A stretch of DNA of 64,000 nt. Source: Leifsonia xyli. Its GTDB lineage: Bacteria; Actinomycetota; Actinomycetes; Actinomycetales; Microbacteriaceae. Positions 46,719 to 54,980 of the stretch are shown piece by piece. The DNA lies in the NCBI GenBank assembly GCA_001647635.1, contig CP014761.1:62001-126000 (forward strand). The letters run 5' to 3'. A program made the translations under genes and the position numbers. The notes below the pieces were generated by a model. It did not search any database. It saw only the letters and a program-made list of their open reading frames with translations, and was not told the DNA's origin. Every line of letters begins with the position of its first letter. Positions within the stretch are counted from its first letter, which is position 1.

Positions 46719-47531
46719 TCAATATGCGGCGGGGGCCGGCCCGCCGCCGGGATCGCCGATGAAGCGGTCCGCCAACGCCTCGGACGCGCGCGCCAGCAGG
46801 GTCACGTCGGACCCCACCAGCACGTACGCGGCGCCGGCCGCCGCGTAGCGGTCGGCCATGGCGGGGTCGAAGGCGTTGACGCCGACCGGGGTGCCGGATG
46901 CGCGTCCCGCCTCGATCACGCGCTCGACGGCCGCCGCGACGTCCGGGTGGTTCTGCTGACCGAGCAGGCCCATCGACGCCGCGAGGTCCGCGGGTCCGAC
47001 GAGCAGCGCATCCACGCCGTCGACCGTCGCTATGTCGGCGGCCGCCGCCAGGCCGTCAACGGTCTCGATCTGCACCGTCAGCGACACCAGCTCGTTCGCG
47101 CGCGCCAGGTAGTCCGGGATGCGGCTCCAGCGCGACGAGCGGGCCAGAGCGCTGCCCACGCCGCGCACGCCGTGCGGCGGGTAGCGGACGGCGCGGACCA
47201 TGTCCTCCGCCTGCTCCACGCTGTCGACCATCGGCACCAGGATGTTCTGCGCACCCAGGTCGAGCAGCTGCTTGATCACGACGGTGTCGCCGTACGGCGC
47301 GCGGACCACCGGCACGGCCGGGTAGGCGGCGACCGCCTGCAGCTGGGCCAGGACCGACTCCAGCCCGATGGGGGAGTGCTCGCCGTCGATGAGGACGATG
47401 TCGAGCCCGCTACCCGCGCAGATCTCCACGGCGAGCGCGCTGCCGCCGCAGGACCACATCCCGAACAGCGTGCGATCCGCTGAGCGCAGCCGGTCGGCGA
47501 ACGTGGGTGTCGGGTCTAGACGAATCGGCAT
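46719..47531 (-). CDS. hpaI: HpcH/HpaI-family aldolase (2,4-dihydroxyhept-2-ene-1,7-dioate aldolase type)
   Basis: A 270-residue class II aldolase. Active-site features are GLDIVLIDGEHSPIG with catalytic His, VPVVRAPYGD with Arg, LVPMVDSVEQAEDMVRA, metal-binding Glu in VQIETVDGL, and Asp in LLVGPADLAASMG. In the homoprotocatechuate pathway it cleaves 4-hydroxy-2-ketoheptanedioate to pyruvate and succinate semialdehyde. The ATG at 47531 lies inside the end of hpaH (16-base overlap), so they are coupled. It ends five bases before the -35 of the next hpa promoter. Confidence 0.88.
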   Translation of the reverse strand: MPIRLDPTPTFADRLRSADRTLFGMWSCGGSALAVEICAGSGLDIVLIDGEHSPIGLESVLAQLQAVAAYPAVPVVRAPYGDTVVIKQLLDLGAQNILVPMVDSVEQAEDMVRAVRYPPHGVRGVGSALARSSRWSRIPDYLARANELVSLTVQIETVDGLAAAADIATVDGVDALLVGPADLAASMGLLGQQNHPDVAAAVERVIEAGRASGTPVGVNAFDPAMADRYAAAGAAYVLVGSDVTLLARASEALADRFIGDPGGGPAPAAY

Positions 47532-48301
47532 GTGACGGCTCCCAGGGTTCCGTAGTCGGCGTGGACGGTGTCGCCGCGCTCCACCCACATCGGGCGGGTG
47601 AACGACCCGGCGAGCACGATGTCGTTGGCCTCGAGACGGGTCCCGTGCTGGGCGAGCTTGTTCGCCAGCCAGGCGACGCCGGTGGCGGGATGGTCGAGGA
47701 CGGCGGCGGCGACGCCCGACTCCTCGATCGTCTCGTTGCGGTAGAGCAGGGCGCCCACCCAGCGCAGGTCGACCGCGTCCACGGACACCGGGCGGCCGCC
47801 GACGACCATCCCGCCCATGGCCGCGTTGTCGGAGATGGTGTCGACGATGGTGCGGCCCTGCAGCTCGATGCGGGAGGACAGGATCTCGAGCGCGGGCACG
47901 ACGTACTTCGTCGCGTCCAGGACGTCGTAGAGGGTGACGTCCGGCCCCTCGAGCGCCTCGCGCAGCACGAACGCGAGCTCGACCTCGATGCGCACGTTCG
48001 AGAACCGGTCGAACGGGATGACGGAGCCGGTCTCGTAGACCATGTCGGCGAAGATCGCGCCGTAGTCGGGCTCGGTGATGCCGGTCGCCTGCTGCATCAC
48101 CTTCGAGGTGAGCCCGATCTTGCGGCCCACCAGCCGCCGCCCGTCGGCCAGGCCGCGCTCGACCCAGACCCGTTGGACCGCGTAGGAGTCCTCGACGGTC
48201 ATTCCCGGATGGCGGGCGGTCAGCAAGGGGACCGTGGTGCGGTCGCGCTCCGCCGCGGCGAGCTCGTCCGCGATCGCCTGGATGGTCGGGCTGTCGAGCA
48301 C
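47516..48301 (-). CDS. hpaH: 2-oxo-hept-4-ene-1,7-dioate hydratase
   Basis: A 261-residue hydratase/decarboxylase of the FAH-like fold (related to HpaH, MhpD, DmpE). It shows [30 protein letters not shown], metal ligands in [29 protein letters not shown] and GASFTRPM-like [14 protein letters not shown]. It adds water to 2-oxohept-ene-dioate ahead of the aldolase. The GTG at 48301 follows GAAGGGAG. The gene leads a second hpa transcript (hpaH-hpaI) with an operator-like palindrome 46 bases upstream. Confidence 0.9.
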   Translation of the reverse strand: MLDSPTIQAIADELAAAERDRTTVPLLTARHPGMTVEDSYAVQRVWVERGLADGRRLVGRKIGLTSKVMQQATGITEPDYGAIFADMVYETGSVIPFDRFSNVRIEVELAFVLREALEGPDVTLYDVLDATKYVVPALEILSSRIELQGRTIVDTISDNAAMGGMVVGGRPVSVDAVDLRWVGALLYRNETIEESGVAAAVLDHPATGVAWLANKLAQHGTRLEANDIVLAGSFTRPMWVERGDTVHADYGTLGAVTCRFV

Positions 48302-48346
48302 GCGGGCTCCCTTCGACGTCGGAGGAGGGGCGGCAGGCCCCGTTGT

Positions 48347-48362
48347 GGATCGTATATCATCC
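48347..48362 (-). promoter_or_regulatory. GntR-type operator upstream of hpaH
   Basis: GGATCGTATATCATCC resembles the palindrome before the FAH-RraA gene (11 to 13 of 16 positions depending on alignment) and contains the same 12-base word ATCGTATATCAT found at 54913. TACGAT or TATACG on the minus strand could be the -10 for hpaH. Probably bound by the GntR regulator of this cluster. Confidence 0.6.
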
Positions 48363-48451
48363 GGCGGCGGTTGCCTATTGCGGCCATGCGGAAATGGATG
48401 AGCGGGAAACGTGACAGCGTTGTGCCTACATCGCACCATCAGGAGGTCCCC

Positions 48452-48700
48452 ATGGCGATCATCACAGCACGGGAGTTCAATCACGACGTCTCCGCGGCCA
48501 AGCGCAGCGCGACGGCGGAACCGCTGATCATCACCGACCGAGGCGAGCCCGCCTACGTGCTCCTCACCTTCGCGGACTTCGAGCGCATGACCGGGCGGCA
48601 GAAGAACATCGTCGATCTCCTGCGGCAGGACGATCCGGAGAGCGACTTCGATGTCGACTTCCCTCGAGCGGTGCTCACGTTCAGGGACGTCGAACTGTGA
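48452..48700 (+). CDS. type II toxin-antitoxin system antitoxin, Phd/YefM family
   Basis: An 82-residue antitoxin. The N-terminal Phd/YefM DNA-binding fold reads MAIITAREFNHDVSAAKRSA with EPLIITDRGEPAYVLLTFAD, and a C-terminal acidic tail (RQDDPESDFDVDFPR) would wrap and neutralise the toxin. The ATG at 48452 has a perfect AGGAGG seven bases upstream. Its last codon overlaps the toxin start (GTGA), the normal coupled arrangement. The antitoxin usually represses its own promoter. Confidence 0.9.
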   Translation: MAIITAREFNHDVSAAKRSATAEPLIITDRGEPAYVLLTFADFERMTGRQKNIVDLLRQDDPESDFDVDFPRAVLTFRDVEL

Positions 48701-49113
48701 AGTTCCTGCTGGACACGATGGTCTTGTCGGTGACGAGGCGACCGCAGCGGTCCGATCCGCGGGTGGTCCGTTGGCTCGAGGCTCAGAACACCTATTCGCT
48801 GCACATCTCAGCGATCACAGTCTTCGAGATCGAACGGGGAGCCGCGCTGAAGGCACGAACCGATCCGACCCAGGGCGATCGCCTGCGTCACTGGGTGGAC
48901 GAGGTGGTCGACCAGTTCGCAGACCGGATCCTGCCGGTCGACCACGAGGTGGCGACCGTGGCGGCCGGATACCACGTGCCAGACCCCTGTCCTGAGACGG
49001 ACGCGATCATCGCCGCGACCGCCGAAGTGGCTGGACTGGCGGTCGTCACCCGAAACGCGCGAGACTTCGAGCGCTTCGACGTCCCGTTATTCGATCCGTG
49101 GCAGCTGCGCTGA
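48697..49113 (+). CDS. type II toxin-antitoxin system toxin, PIN domain (VapC/FitB-like)
   Basis: A 138-residue PIN-domain ribonuclease. Conserved acids are Asp6 in FLLDTMVLSV (the common DTNVLS has Met for Asn here), Glu in AITVFEIERG, and the DTDAIIAATA-like ETDAIIAATAEVAGLAVVTR, with Asn-Asp in RNARDFERF. It would cut specific RNAs when freed from the Phd-like antitoxin. The GTG at 48697 overlaps the antitoxin stop. Its final 27 bases overlap the minus-strand membrane gene, a tail-to-tail packing. Confidence 0.9.
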   Translation: MKFLLDTMVLSVTRRPQRSDPRVVRWLEAQNTYSLHISAITVFEIERGAALKARTDPTQGDRLRHWVDEVVDQFADRILPVDHEVATVAAGYHVPDPCPETDAIIAATAEVAGLAVVTRNARDFERFDVPLFDPWQLR

Positions 49114-49917
49114 ACGCCGCCGCGCCTCGGCCCACCCGTACAGCGCCGCGTACGCGACCAGCGACACCGTCATGCCGCCCACGAACAGCGGCGCCGAGGG
49201 CCTGGACCACAGGAGCTCGCCGCCACGCAGCGCCAGCGCGAGCAGCATGAGCGCGAGGGCGAGCAGTTGCGCCTGGAAGATCTGCCGGAAGGCGCTCCAT
49301 CGGGCGTCGCCGAGCATCCAGAGGTTCACCATCCCGGGCAGGGTCAGGATGGCGCCGCACACCCGTGCGGTCAGCGGCGTCAGCGGCCACGCCCACACCG
49401 CTATGCCGACCTGCGGCACCAGGAAGAGCACCAGCCCGGTCACGAGCGACCCGATCCCGATCAGCGCGAGCAGGATGCGCACCCACGCGGGCAGCAGCAC
49501 CTCCTGCGGCGACGGCGACCGGTCGTCCTCCCCGCGGTTCAGGATCATCGCCACGAGGATGAGGAACGGCGTCGTCACGTAGAGGGTCACCCAGACGTTG
49601 AACGACAGGAAGCCGAAGTGGAAGCGGTCCCAGTGCAGGAACGTCGCCACGGCGAGCAGCGTCGCGAACAGCAGGACCGCCGGGAATCCGTGGCGCACCG
49701 ACCGCCAGGTGTTCGGCCGGACGACGTGCACGAAGAACACGACCCCGCCGGCGTAGGCGCTGCCGAGCAGCATGGCGGTGAGCGGCGGCAGGATCGTCCA
49801 CGCGAACAGCGCGTCGGTCGTGTCGGCGAGCGGGTACAGCAGCACGAACGCCGCCACCAGGAACGGGACGATGATCGCGCCCGCCACGCGTGTGTAGGGG
49901 TGGATGCGGTCGCTCAC
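49087..49917 (-). CDS. multi-pass membrane protein coupled to the STAND protein
   Basis: A 276-residue integral membrane protein with seven to eight hydrophobic segments (for example VAGAIIVPFLVAAFVLLYPL, VTLYVTTPFLILVAMIL, ILLALIGIGSLVTGLVLFLV, LLALALMLLALAL). No transporter motif is visible; one cytoplasmic loop carries NRGEDDRSPSPQE. The GTG at 49917 overlaps the STAND gene stop (GTGA), so synthesis is coupled and the two probably work together, perhaps with the membrane protein as anchor or effector. That is inference. Its 3' end overlaps the PIN toxin gene. Confidence 0.7.
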   Translation of the reverse strand: MSDRIHPYTRVAGAIIVPFLVAAFVLLYPLADTTDALFAWTILPPLTAMLLGSAYAGGVVFFVHVVRPNTWRSVRHGFPAVLLFATLLAVATFLHWDRFHFGFLSFNVWVTLYVTTPFLILVAMILNRGEDDRSPSPQEVLLPAWVRILLALIGIGSLVTGLVLFLVPQVGIAVWAWPLTPLTARVCGAILTLPGMVNLWMLGDARWSAFRQIFQAQLLALALMLLALALRGGELLWSRPSAPLFVGGMTVSLVAYAALYGWAEARRRSAQLPRIE

Positions 49918-52493
49918 GCGTGTCCCTGCGCTTCGGCCACGGCGTCCTCGACCGCGAGGGCGCGCCCCTCCGCCACCGCGGCGTCGAAGGCGTCACGGTC
50001 GGCGCCGGCCGCGAGCATCCGGTCGACGAACAGCTGGTGGAACGTGAACGCCGGGACGTTGTGCAGGCCCGTGCGTTCGCGCAGGGCGACCACGGCGCCG
50101 AGCAGGTGTCCGGCGCGCCGCACGTCGCCCGCGAGCGCGGCGACGCCGACCATGCCCTCCAGACCGTAGGCGATGCCTTCGACATGACCGAGCCGGACGG
50201 ACAGGGCGAGGCACCCGGCGAAGTCGGAGGTCGCCCCGGCGGGATCCCCCAGCAGCAGACGCGCCCAGCCGCGGTGGTGCTGCGCGATCGTGACGCCCAG
50301 CTCGTCGCCGTTGTCGCGCGCCAGCGTGAGGCTCTCCTCGAACTGCGCGAGCGCCGCATCCACCTGCTGCCGCAGCAGCGCCGCTCGGCCGAGCATGACG
50401 TGCGCCATCGCCTGGCCCCAGCGGTCGCCGCAGTCGCGGAACAGGCCGAGGCTGGACTCCATCGCGCGGTCGGCGGCAGCGGGATCCGGTTCAGCCGACG
50501 CGAGGACCGCCAGCGCGACCGAGATGAGCGCGAGCGCTTCTCCGTCGGGGTCGCCGGAGCGGTGGAAGAGGTCGGCGCTCTCCGTCAGCATCCCCACGAC
50601 GGTGCCCTCGTGGTCCTGCCAGAACGCGATCGCCTGCGTGAAATACAGGGCGATGGCGCGGGTGCGGTCGTCGAGGGGGTCGCCGCTCGCGAGCGGCCGC
50701 TCCATCCAGCCGCGCACCTCGCCGAGCAGGCCCGACACCCACCAGTAGACGTAGAGGCTCCAGGCGAGGTGCGCGGCGCGTTCCCAGTCCCGTCGGTCGA
50801 GCAGGTACCCGACGGCCGCCCGCAGGTTGCCCGTGTCGTCGGCCAGCCGCATGACCCAGGCGTGCTGGGCCGCCCCCTCCAGCTCGGGATCCGCGCGGTC
50901 GCCGAGAGCGAGGAAGTAGGCCGCGTGGGCGTCGCGGGCCCGTGCGAGCGCGCCATCCTGCTCCAGCTGCTCGAGCGCGTACTCGCGGACCGTGGCCAGC
51001 AGCGAGAACCGCGTCGTCTCCACCCGGTCGTGCTGTCGGACGAGGCTGTTGTCCACGAGCGCGGCCAGCGAGGAGAGGGTGTCGGCCTCCTCGGCCGCGG
51101 GCTCGGCGGTGGCCGCGATGACGGACTCCGCCGCCTCCAGGCTGAAACCGCCCTCGAACACGCCGAGGCGGGACAGGGCCACCCGCTCGGACGGCTCCAG
51201 CAGCTGGACGCTCCAGTCGATGGTCGCCCGCAGCGTCCGCTGCCGCTCCGGCAGGTCGCGGGCGCCGCCGACGAGCAGCGGCAGGCGGCGGTCGAGGCGG
51301 CGCGCCAGCTCGGCGGGAGGGAGCACCCGGATGCGGGCTGCGGCGAGCTCCAGGGCGAGCGGGACGCGGTCCAGCGCCGCGCAGATCCGCTCGACGTCGG
51401 CCGCGTTCGACTCCGTGACCTCGAAGTCCGGGCGGACGGCGCGGGCGCGCTCCACGAACAGCGCGACCGCGTCGCCGTCGGGGAGCGGGCCGAGGTCGTA
51501 GCCGCGCTCGCCTCCCACCCGGAGCAGGGACCTGCTGGTGACCAGGGCGGCGACGCCCGGTGCGGCGGCGAGGAGGGCGGTGACCGCGGGCGCCGCGGCG
51601 AGCGCCTGCTCGAAGTTGTCGAGCACGAGCAGCAGGCGACGGTCGCGGAGCGCGGTCGTCACCTTGTCGTCGAGCGGCGCGTCGCCGGTGTCCCGCACGC
51701 CGAGCGAGCGGGCGAGGGCGACGGTGAGGCCCGCGGCGTCGTGTACGGGCGTGAGGTCGACGAAGACCGACCCATCGGGGAAGCGCTCCGCCATGCCGGC
51801 GGCCGTCGCGATGGCGAGCCGGCTCTTGCCGATCCCGCCGGGGCCGAGGACGGTGACGAGTCGTGCCCCTTCGTCGAGCATCCGCCGGACCGCGGCGATG
51901 TCGTCCTCGCGACCCACCAGCGGAGTGAGCGGCACAGGGAGGGACGTCGCCGGTGCGCTCGCGGGGACAGCGGGTGCCGAAGGTGCGGCTGCAGGGCCCG
52001 CCGCCGCCCGGCTGAGCTCGAACCGCTCGGCGAGCAGCACGGCGAGGTCCGCCTCCAACAGCACCTCGAGCTCCCCGGCCGACTCGAAGTACTTGAACGA
52101 GGCGTGGTCGTCGTCCCGGATCCGTGCCAGCAGCTCCGACAGCCGCTCCTCACGGGCCGGGGCCGGATCCTTGATGTAGATGAGCCGGGGGAGGTCGGGC
52201 GGGCAAAGGTTGTACTCGTCCTCCAGCCCCGACACCTCTTCGTCGGGCGCGACCCAGCCGTAGCGCTCCCAGTACAGCCCGACGAAGACGTCGCTCTGCT
52301 CCAGGTACGCGCGGTAGAGCTCCCGCGGCGGATGCGGGCGCGCACCCAGCTCGAACATCACCGGCGCCAGGTGCAGACGCTCGATCGCGGAGCGCGCCGC
52401 CCGGCGTTCGGCGGCGAGCTCCTTGAGGGTCGAGCTGACGAAGATCCGCAGCCGCTGGTCGGGCGTCCGGATCACGGGAGGCCCCGGAGTCAT
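49914..52493 (-). CDS. DUF4062-STAND NTPase-TPR protein (NLR-like architecture)
   Basis: An 859-residue soluble protein. Residues about 14-100 are DUF4062 (RLRIFVSSTLKELAAERRAA, SDVFVGLYWERYGW). A Pro/Ala linker (about 165-185) leads to an NB-ARC-type STAND ATPase with P-loop GPGGIGKS (217-224), Walker B LLLVLDNFEQ (about 287-296) and GLPLA-equivalent VPLALELAAA. A winged-helix part and a C-terminal half of TPR-like helical repeats follow. This is the plan of signal-responsive NTPases, including prokaryotic immune receptors and AfsR-like regulators, but no HTH is present. ATG 52493 is chosen; GTG 52511 would add six residues. A membrane protein gene is coupled downstream. Confidence 0.85.
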   Translation of the reverse strand: MTPGPPVIRTPDQRLRIFVSSTLKELAAERRAARSAIERLHLAPVMFELGARPHPPRELYRAYLEQSDVFVGLYWERYGWVAPDEEVSGLEDEYNLCPPDLPRLIYIKDPAPAREERLSELLARIRDDDHASFKYFESAGELEVLLEADLAVLLAERFELSRAAAGPAAAPSAPAVPASAPATSLPVPLTPLVGREDDIAAVRRMLDEGARLVTVLGPGGIGKSRLAIATAAGMAERFPDGSVFVDLTPVHDAAGLTVALARSLGVRDTGDAPLDDKVTTALRDRRLLLVLDNFEQALAAAPAVTALLAAAPGVAALVTSRSLLRVGGERGYDLGPLPDGDAVALFVERARAVRPDFEVTESNAADVERICAALDRVPLALELAAARIRVLPPAELARRLDRRLPLLVGGARDLPERQRTLRATIDWSVQLLEPSERVALSRLGVFEGGFSLEAAESVIAATAEPAAEEADTLSSLAALVDNSLVRQHDRVETTRFSLLATVREYALEQLEQDGALARARDAHAAYFLALGDRADPELEGAAQHAWVMRLADDTGNLRAAVGYLLDRRDWERAAHLAWSLYVYWWVSGLLGEVRGWMERPLASGDPLDDRTRAIALYFTQAIAFWQDHEGTVVGMLTESADLFHRSGDPDGEALALISVALAVLASAEPDPAAADRAMESSLGLFRDCGDRWGQAMAHVMLGRAALLRQQVDAALAQFEESLTLARDNGDELGVTIAQHHRGWARLLLGDPAGATSDFAGCLALSVRLGHVEGIAYGLEGMVGVAALAGDVRRAGHLLGAVVALRERTGLHNVPAFTFHQLFVDRMLAAGADRDAFDAAVAEGRALAVEDAVAEAQGHA

Positions 52494-52621
52494 GCCCGCA
52501 TTGTGGGACACCCGACCAGGCGTGCAACAGGGGGCGGATGCGGCGGGTGCGCCCCGGACAGGGGCTGACGTCGGCGGCCCCTCGCCGGAAGACTGGGCGG
52601 AGATCCCGAGAGAGGTGGACG

Positions 52622-53044
52622 ATGACCGCAGTGCCCGGATGGTATGCCGACCCGAGCGGACCCGGCGGGCTTCGGTACTGGGATGGCGTGGCGTGGACCC
52701 AGCACGTGCAGCCGGCGCAGCCCGTGCCGGTCGCTCCTGCGCCCACGTACCCGCCTCAGGCGTACCCGTACTACGCGCCGACCGTGCCGGCCAAGAACAG
52801 CAAGGCGACCAGCGCGTTCGTCTGGGGCATCATCAGCATCATCAGCATCGTCATCAACCCGTTCGCCCTCCCGTCCATCCTGGCGATCGTGTTCGGCGCG
52901 CAGGGGCGCCGGGTGGCCGAGCAGCTGGAGGCGGCGGGTCAGCCGAACTCCGGGCGGGCCCGCGCGACCTCCGGACTCGTCGTCGGCATCGTCGGCGCCG
53001 CGCTCTTCGTCGTGTGGATGTTCCTCTACTTCAACCGCAACTGA
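52622..53044 (+). CDS. DUF2510 domain-containing membrane protein
   Basis: A 140-residue protein. The N-terminal DUF2510 motif (PGWYADPSGPGGLRYWDG, WTQHVQP) is followed by a Pro/Tyr-rich linker, and two transmembrane segments around residues 65-90 (FVWGIISIISIVINPFALPS) and 118-137 (GLVVGIVGAALFVVWMFLYF) with a DUF4190-like pattern. Common in actinobacteria, of unknown role, possibly wall- or division-associated. The last 19 bases overlap the convergent HTH gene. Confidence 0.83.
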   Translation: MTAVPGWYADPSGPGGLRYWDGVAWTQHVQPAQPVPVAPAPTYPPQAYPYYAPTVPAKNSKATSAFVWGIISIISIVINPFALPSILAIVFGAQGRRVAEQLEAAGQPNSGRARATSGLVVGIVGAALFVVWMFLYFNRN

Positions 53045-53892
53045 CGGCCGTGGGCCGGCTCGTCCCGGTCGCGCGGCACGTCATCCAGGAGGGTGCTGAG
53101 CGCCGCGGCCGATGCCGACCCCGGATCGGCGTGGTAGATCACGAGCAGCTGACCCCCAGAGTCCCCGATCGGCAGCTTCTCACGACTGAGCTCAAGCATC
53201 CCGAGCCGCGGATGGTCGAGCCGCGCGACACCGCCGCCCAGACCGCGCACGTCGTGGCGCGCCCACAGGCGGCGGAAGTGCTCGCTGCGCAGTGACAGCT
53301 CGCCGACCAGTTGGGCGATGCGGGGGTCCGCGACGTCGCTGCCGATGGAGGCGCGGAACGAGGCGATCAGACCGGCGGTGGCCTGCTCCCACTCCGGGTA
53401 GAGCGCACGCTCGGCGTCGTCGAGGAACAAGGACCGCAGACGGTTGCTCCCGGGCGCAATGGCGGGGGAGAGGGCCGTGGCGAGCGGGTTCGCGGCGAGC
53501 ACGTCGAACATCCGGTCCTCGACGAAGGCGGGGAGATCCAGGGAGTCGAGCAGCTGCAGGATTCCCTTCGGCACCGTGCGGCGGACGGCGCGGCGGGCCG
53601 CAGGCGGCTTCGGCTCGGCCAGGCTCAGCAGGTAGGCGGTCGCGTCGGGGTCGAGGTCGAAGACGCGCGCCAGGGCGGTGAGCACCTGCGGGGACGGATG
53701 CCGATCGCGTCCCTGTTCCAGGCGCAGGTAGTAGTCGGCGCTGATCCCCGCCAGCGTGGCCACCTCCTCGCGGCGCAGCCCCGGAGTGCGGCGCACCCCT
53801 GTCACGCGCAGGCCGACCGCCGCCGGATCGACCAGCTCGCGGCGGGCGCGGAGGTACTCGCCGAGGGAGTTGGGATCGGAGCGCGTCGCCAC
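53026..53892 (-). CDS. XRE-type HTH regulator with MmyB-like ligand-binding domain
   Basis: A 288-residue regulator. The N-terminal HTH (SLGEYLRARRELVDPAAVGL, then RRTPGLRREEVATLAGISAD and YYLRLEQGRDRHPS) matches the actinobacterial family with a C-terminal MLTR/MmyB PAS-like domain (about 105-275, LPAFVEDRMFDVLAANPLA, RSEHFRRLWARHDV) that binds fatty-acid-like ligands in known structures. The GTG at 53892 is the start. It is divergent from the aldo/keto reductase across 101 bases and probably controls it. Confidence 0.88.
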   Translation of the reverse strand: MATRSDPNSLGEYLRARRELVDPAAVGLRVTGVRRTPGLRREEVATLAGISADYYLRLEQGRDRHPSPQVLTALARVFDLDPDATAYLLSLAEPKPPAARRAVRRTVPKGILQLLDSLDLPAFVEDRMFDVLAANPLATALSPAIAPGSNRLRSLFLDDAERALYPEWEQATAGLIASFRASIGSDVADPRIAQLVGELSLRSEHFRRLWARHDVRGLGGGVARLDHPRLGMLELSREKLPIGDSGGQLLVIYHADPGSASAAALSTLLDDVPRDRDEPAHGRQLRLK

Positions 53893-53993
53893 GTGCCGAG
53901 TCTAGAAGTGTCCACAGGCCGCAGCCAGGTCCTCTCATCCCCAGGATCGCGGCGGCACTGCCTGTTCGCTTGACGGGCGCGCAGAGTGGATGC

Positions 53994-54872
53994 ATGACCG
54001 ATTCCGAACAGACCCTCTCCACCCTCCCCGGCGGCACCTACCGCGCCGGAGACCTCGACCTCACCCGCGTCGGCTACGGCGCCATGCAGCTCGCAGGCCC
54101 CGGCGTGTTCGGCCCGCCGGCCGACCGCGACGAGGCCATCGCGGTGCTGCGCGCCGTGGTCGAGGCGGGCATCACCCACATCGACACGGCCGAGTTCTAC
54201 GGGCCCCACGTCACCAACGAACTCATCCGGGAGGCGCTCGCCCCCTATCCGGAGCAGCTCCACATCGTGACCAAGGTCGGCGCGGAGCGCGACGCCGACG
54301 GTGGCTGGCCCCACGCGCGCTCGCCGCAGCAGCTGCGCGATCAGGTGCACCAGAACCTCCGTTCGCTCGGGCTGGAGGCGCTCGACGTGGTCAACCTGAG
54401 GGTGGGAGGCTTCGACCGCCCGGAGCCCGGGTCGCTCGCCGACCAGTTCGGCGCGCTGGCCGACCTGCAGCGCGAGGGGCTCATCCGGCACCTGGGGTTG
54501 AGCACGGTGTCCGCCGAGCAGCTCTCCGAGGCCCAGTCGATCGCGCCGGTCGTGACGGTGCAGAACTTCTACAACATCGCCAATCGACACGACGACGCGC
54601 TGATCGAGCAGACGGCGCGCGAGGGGATCGCGTACGTGCCGTACTTCCCGCTGGGCGGCTTCAGCCCGTTGCAGTCCGGGGAGCTCGCAGCCGTCGCGAC
54701 CCGGTTGGAGACGACGCCCCTGGCCGTCGCGCTCGCCTGGCTGCTCCAGCGATCGCCGAACCTCCTGCTTATCCCGGGCACGTCCTCGGTGGCGCATCTC
54801 CGTGACAACATCGCGGCCGCAGGGCTCGTCCTGCCCGAGGACGTGGTGCGAGAACTGGACGCGATCGGCTGA
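53994..54872 (+). CDS. aldo/keto reductase
   Basis: A 292-residue TIM-barrel oxidoreductase. Catalytic Asp and Tyr lie in HIDTAEFYGPH and Lys in IVTKVGAERD. Where most members have a catalytic His (xxxxHxPD), this one reads DVVNLRVGGFDRPE, so the His is missing, as in one recognised subgroup with VNLRxG. NADPH-binding residues are in LIPGTSSVAHLRDNIAA. It likely reduces a small aldehyde or ketone. Divergent from the MmyB-like regulator. The ATG at 53994 is chosen over GTG 53970, which has no better ribosome binding site. Confidence 0.88.
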   Translation: MTDSEQTLSTLPGGTYRAGDLDLTRVGYGAMQLAGPGVFGPPADRDEAIAVLRAVVEAGITHIDTAEFYGPHVTNELIREALAPYPEQLHIVTKVGAERDADGGWPHARSPQQLRDQVHQNLRSLGLEALDVVNLRVGGFDRPEPGSLADQFGALADLQREGLIRHLGLSTVSAEQLSEAQSIAPVVTVQNFYNIANRHDDALIEQTAREGIAYVPYFPLGGFSPLQSGELAAVATRLETTPLAVALAWLLQRSPNLLLIPGTSSVAHLRDNIAAAGLVLPEDVVRELDAIG

Positions 54873-54896
54873 CGAACGGGGAGCGCACATCGCCCG

Positions 54897-54924
54897 TTGC
54901 GTCGGATGCGAAATCGTATATCAT
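54897..54924 (+). promoter_or_regulatory. promoter and GntR-type operator upstream of the MHS transporter
   Basis: TTGCGT (54897-54902) and TATCAT (54919-54924) are 16 bases apart. The word ATCGTATATCAT at 54913-54924 is identical in 12 of 12 positions to the core upstream of hpaH and covers the -10. This links the transporter to the hpa regulator. The start codon is 57 bases further on. Confidence 0.6.
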
Positions 54925-54980
54925 TGCCGCACGGAGCGCCGCTCCGGACGATGATGTCAGCATTCCGGGAGTACACGACG

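Noticed and set aside
48452..49113. Toxin-antitoxin pair as evidence of a mobile island
   Set aside because: No integrase, transposase, att-like repeats or tRNA boundary flank it, and base composition is like its neighbours.
49890..52568. 892-codon frame opposite the STAND gene
   Set aside because: Antisense shadow; no recognisable domain, and the minus-strand gene has intact P-loop and Walker B motifs.
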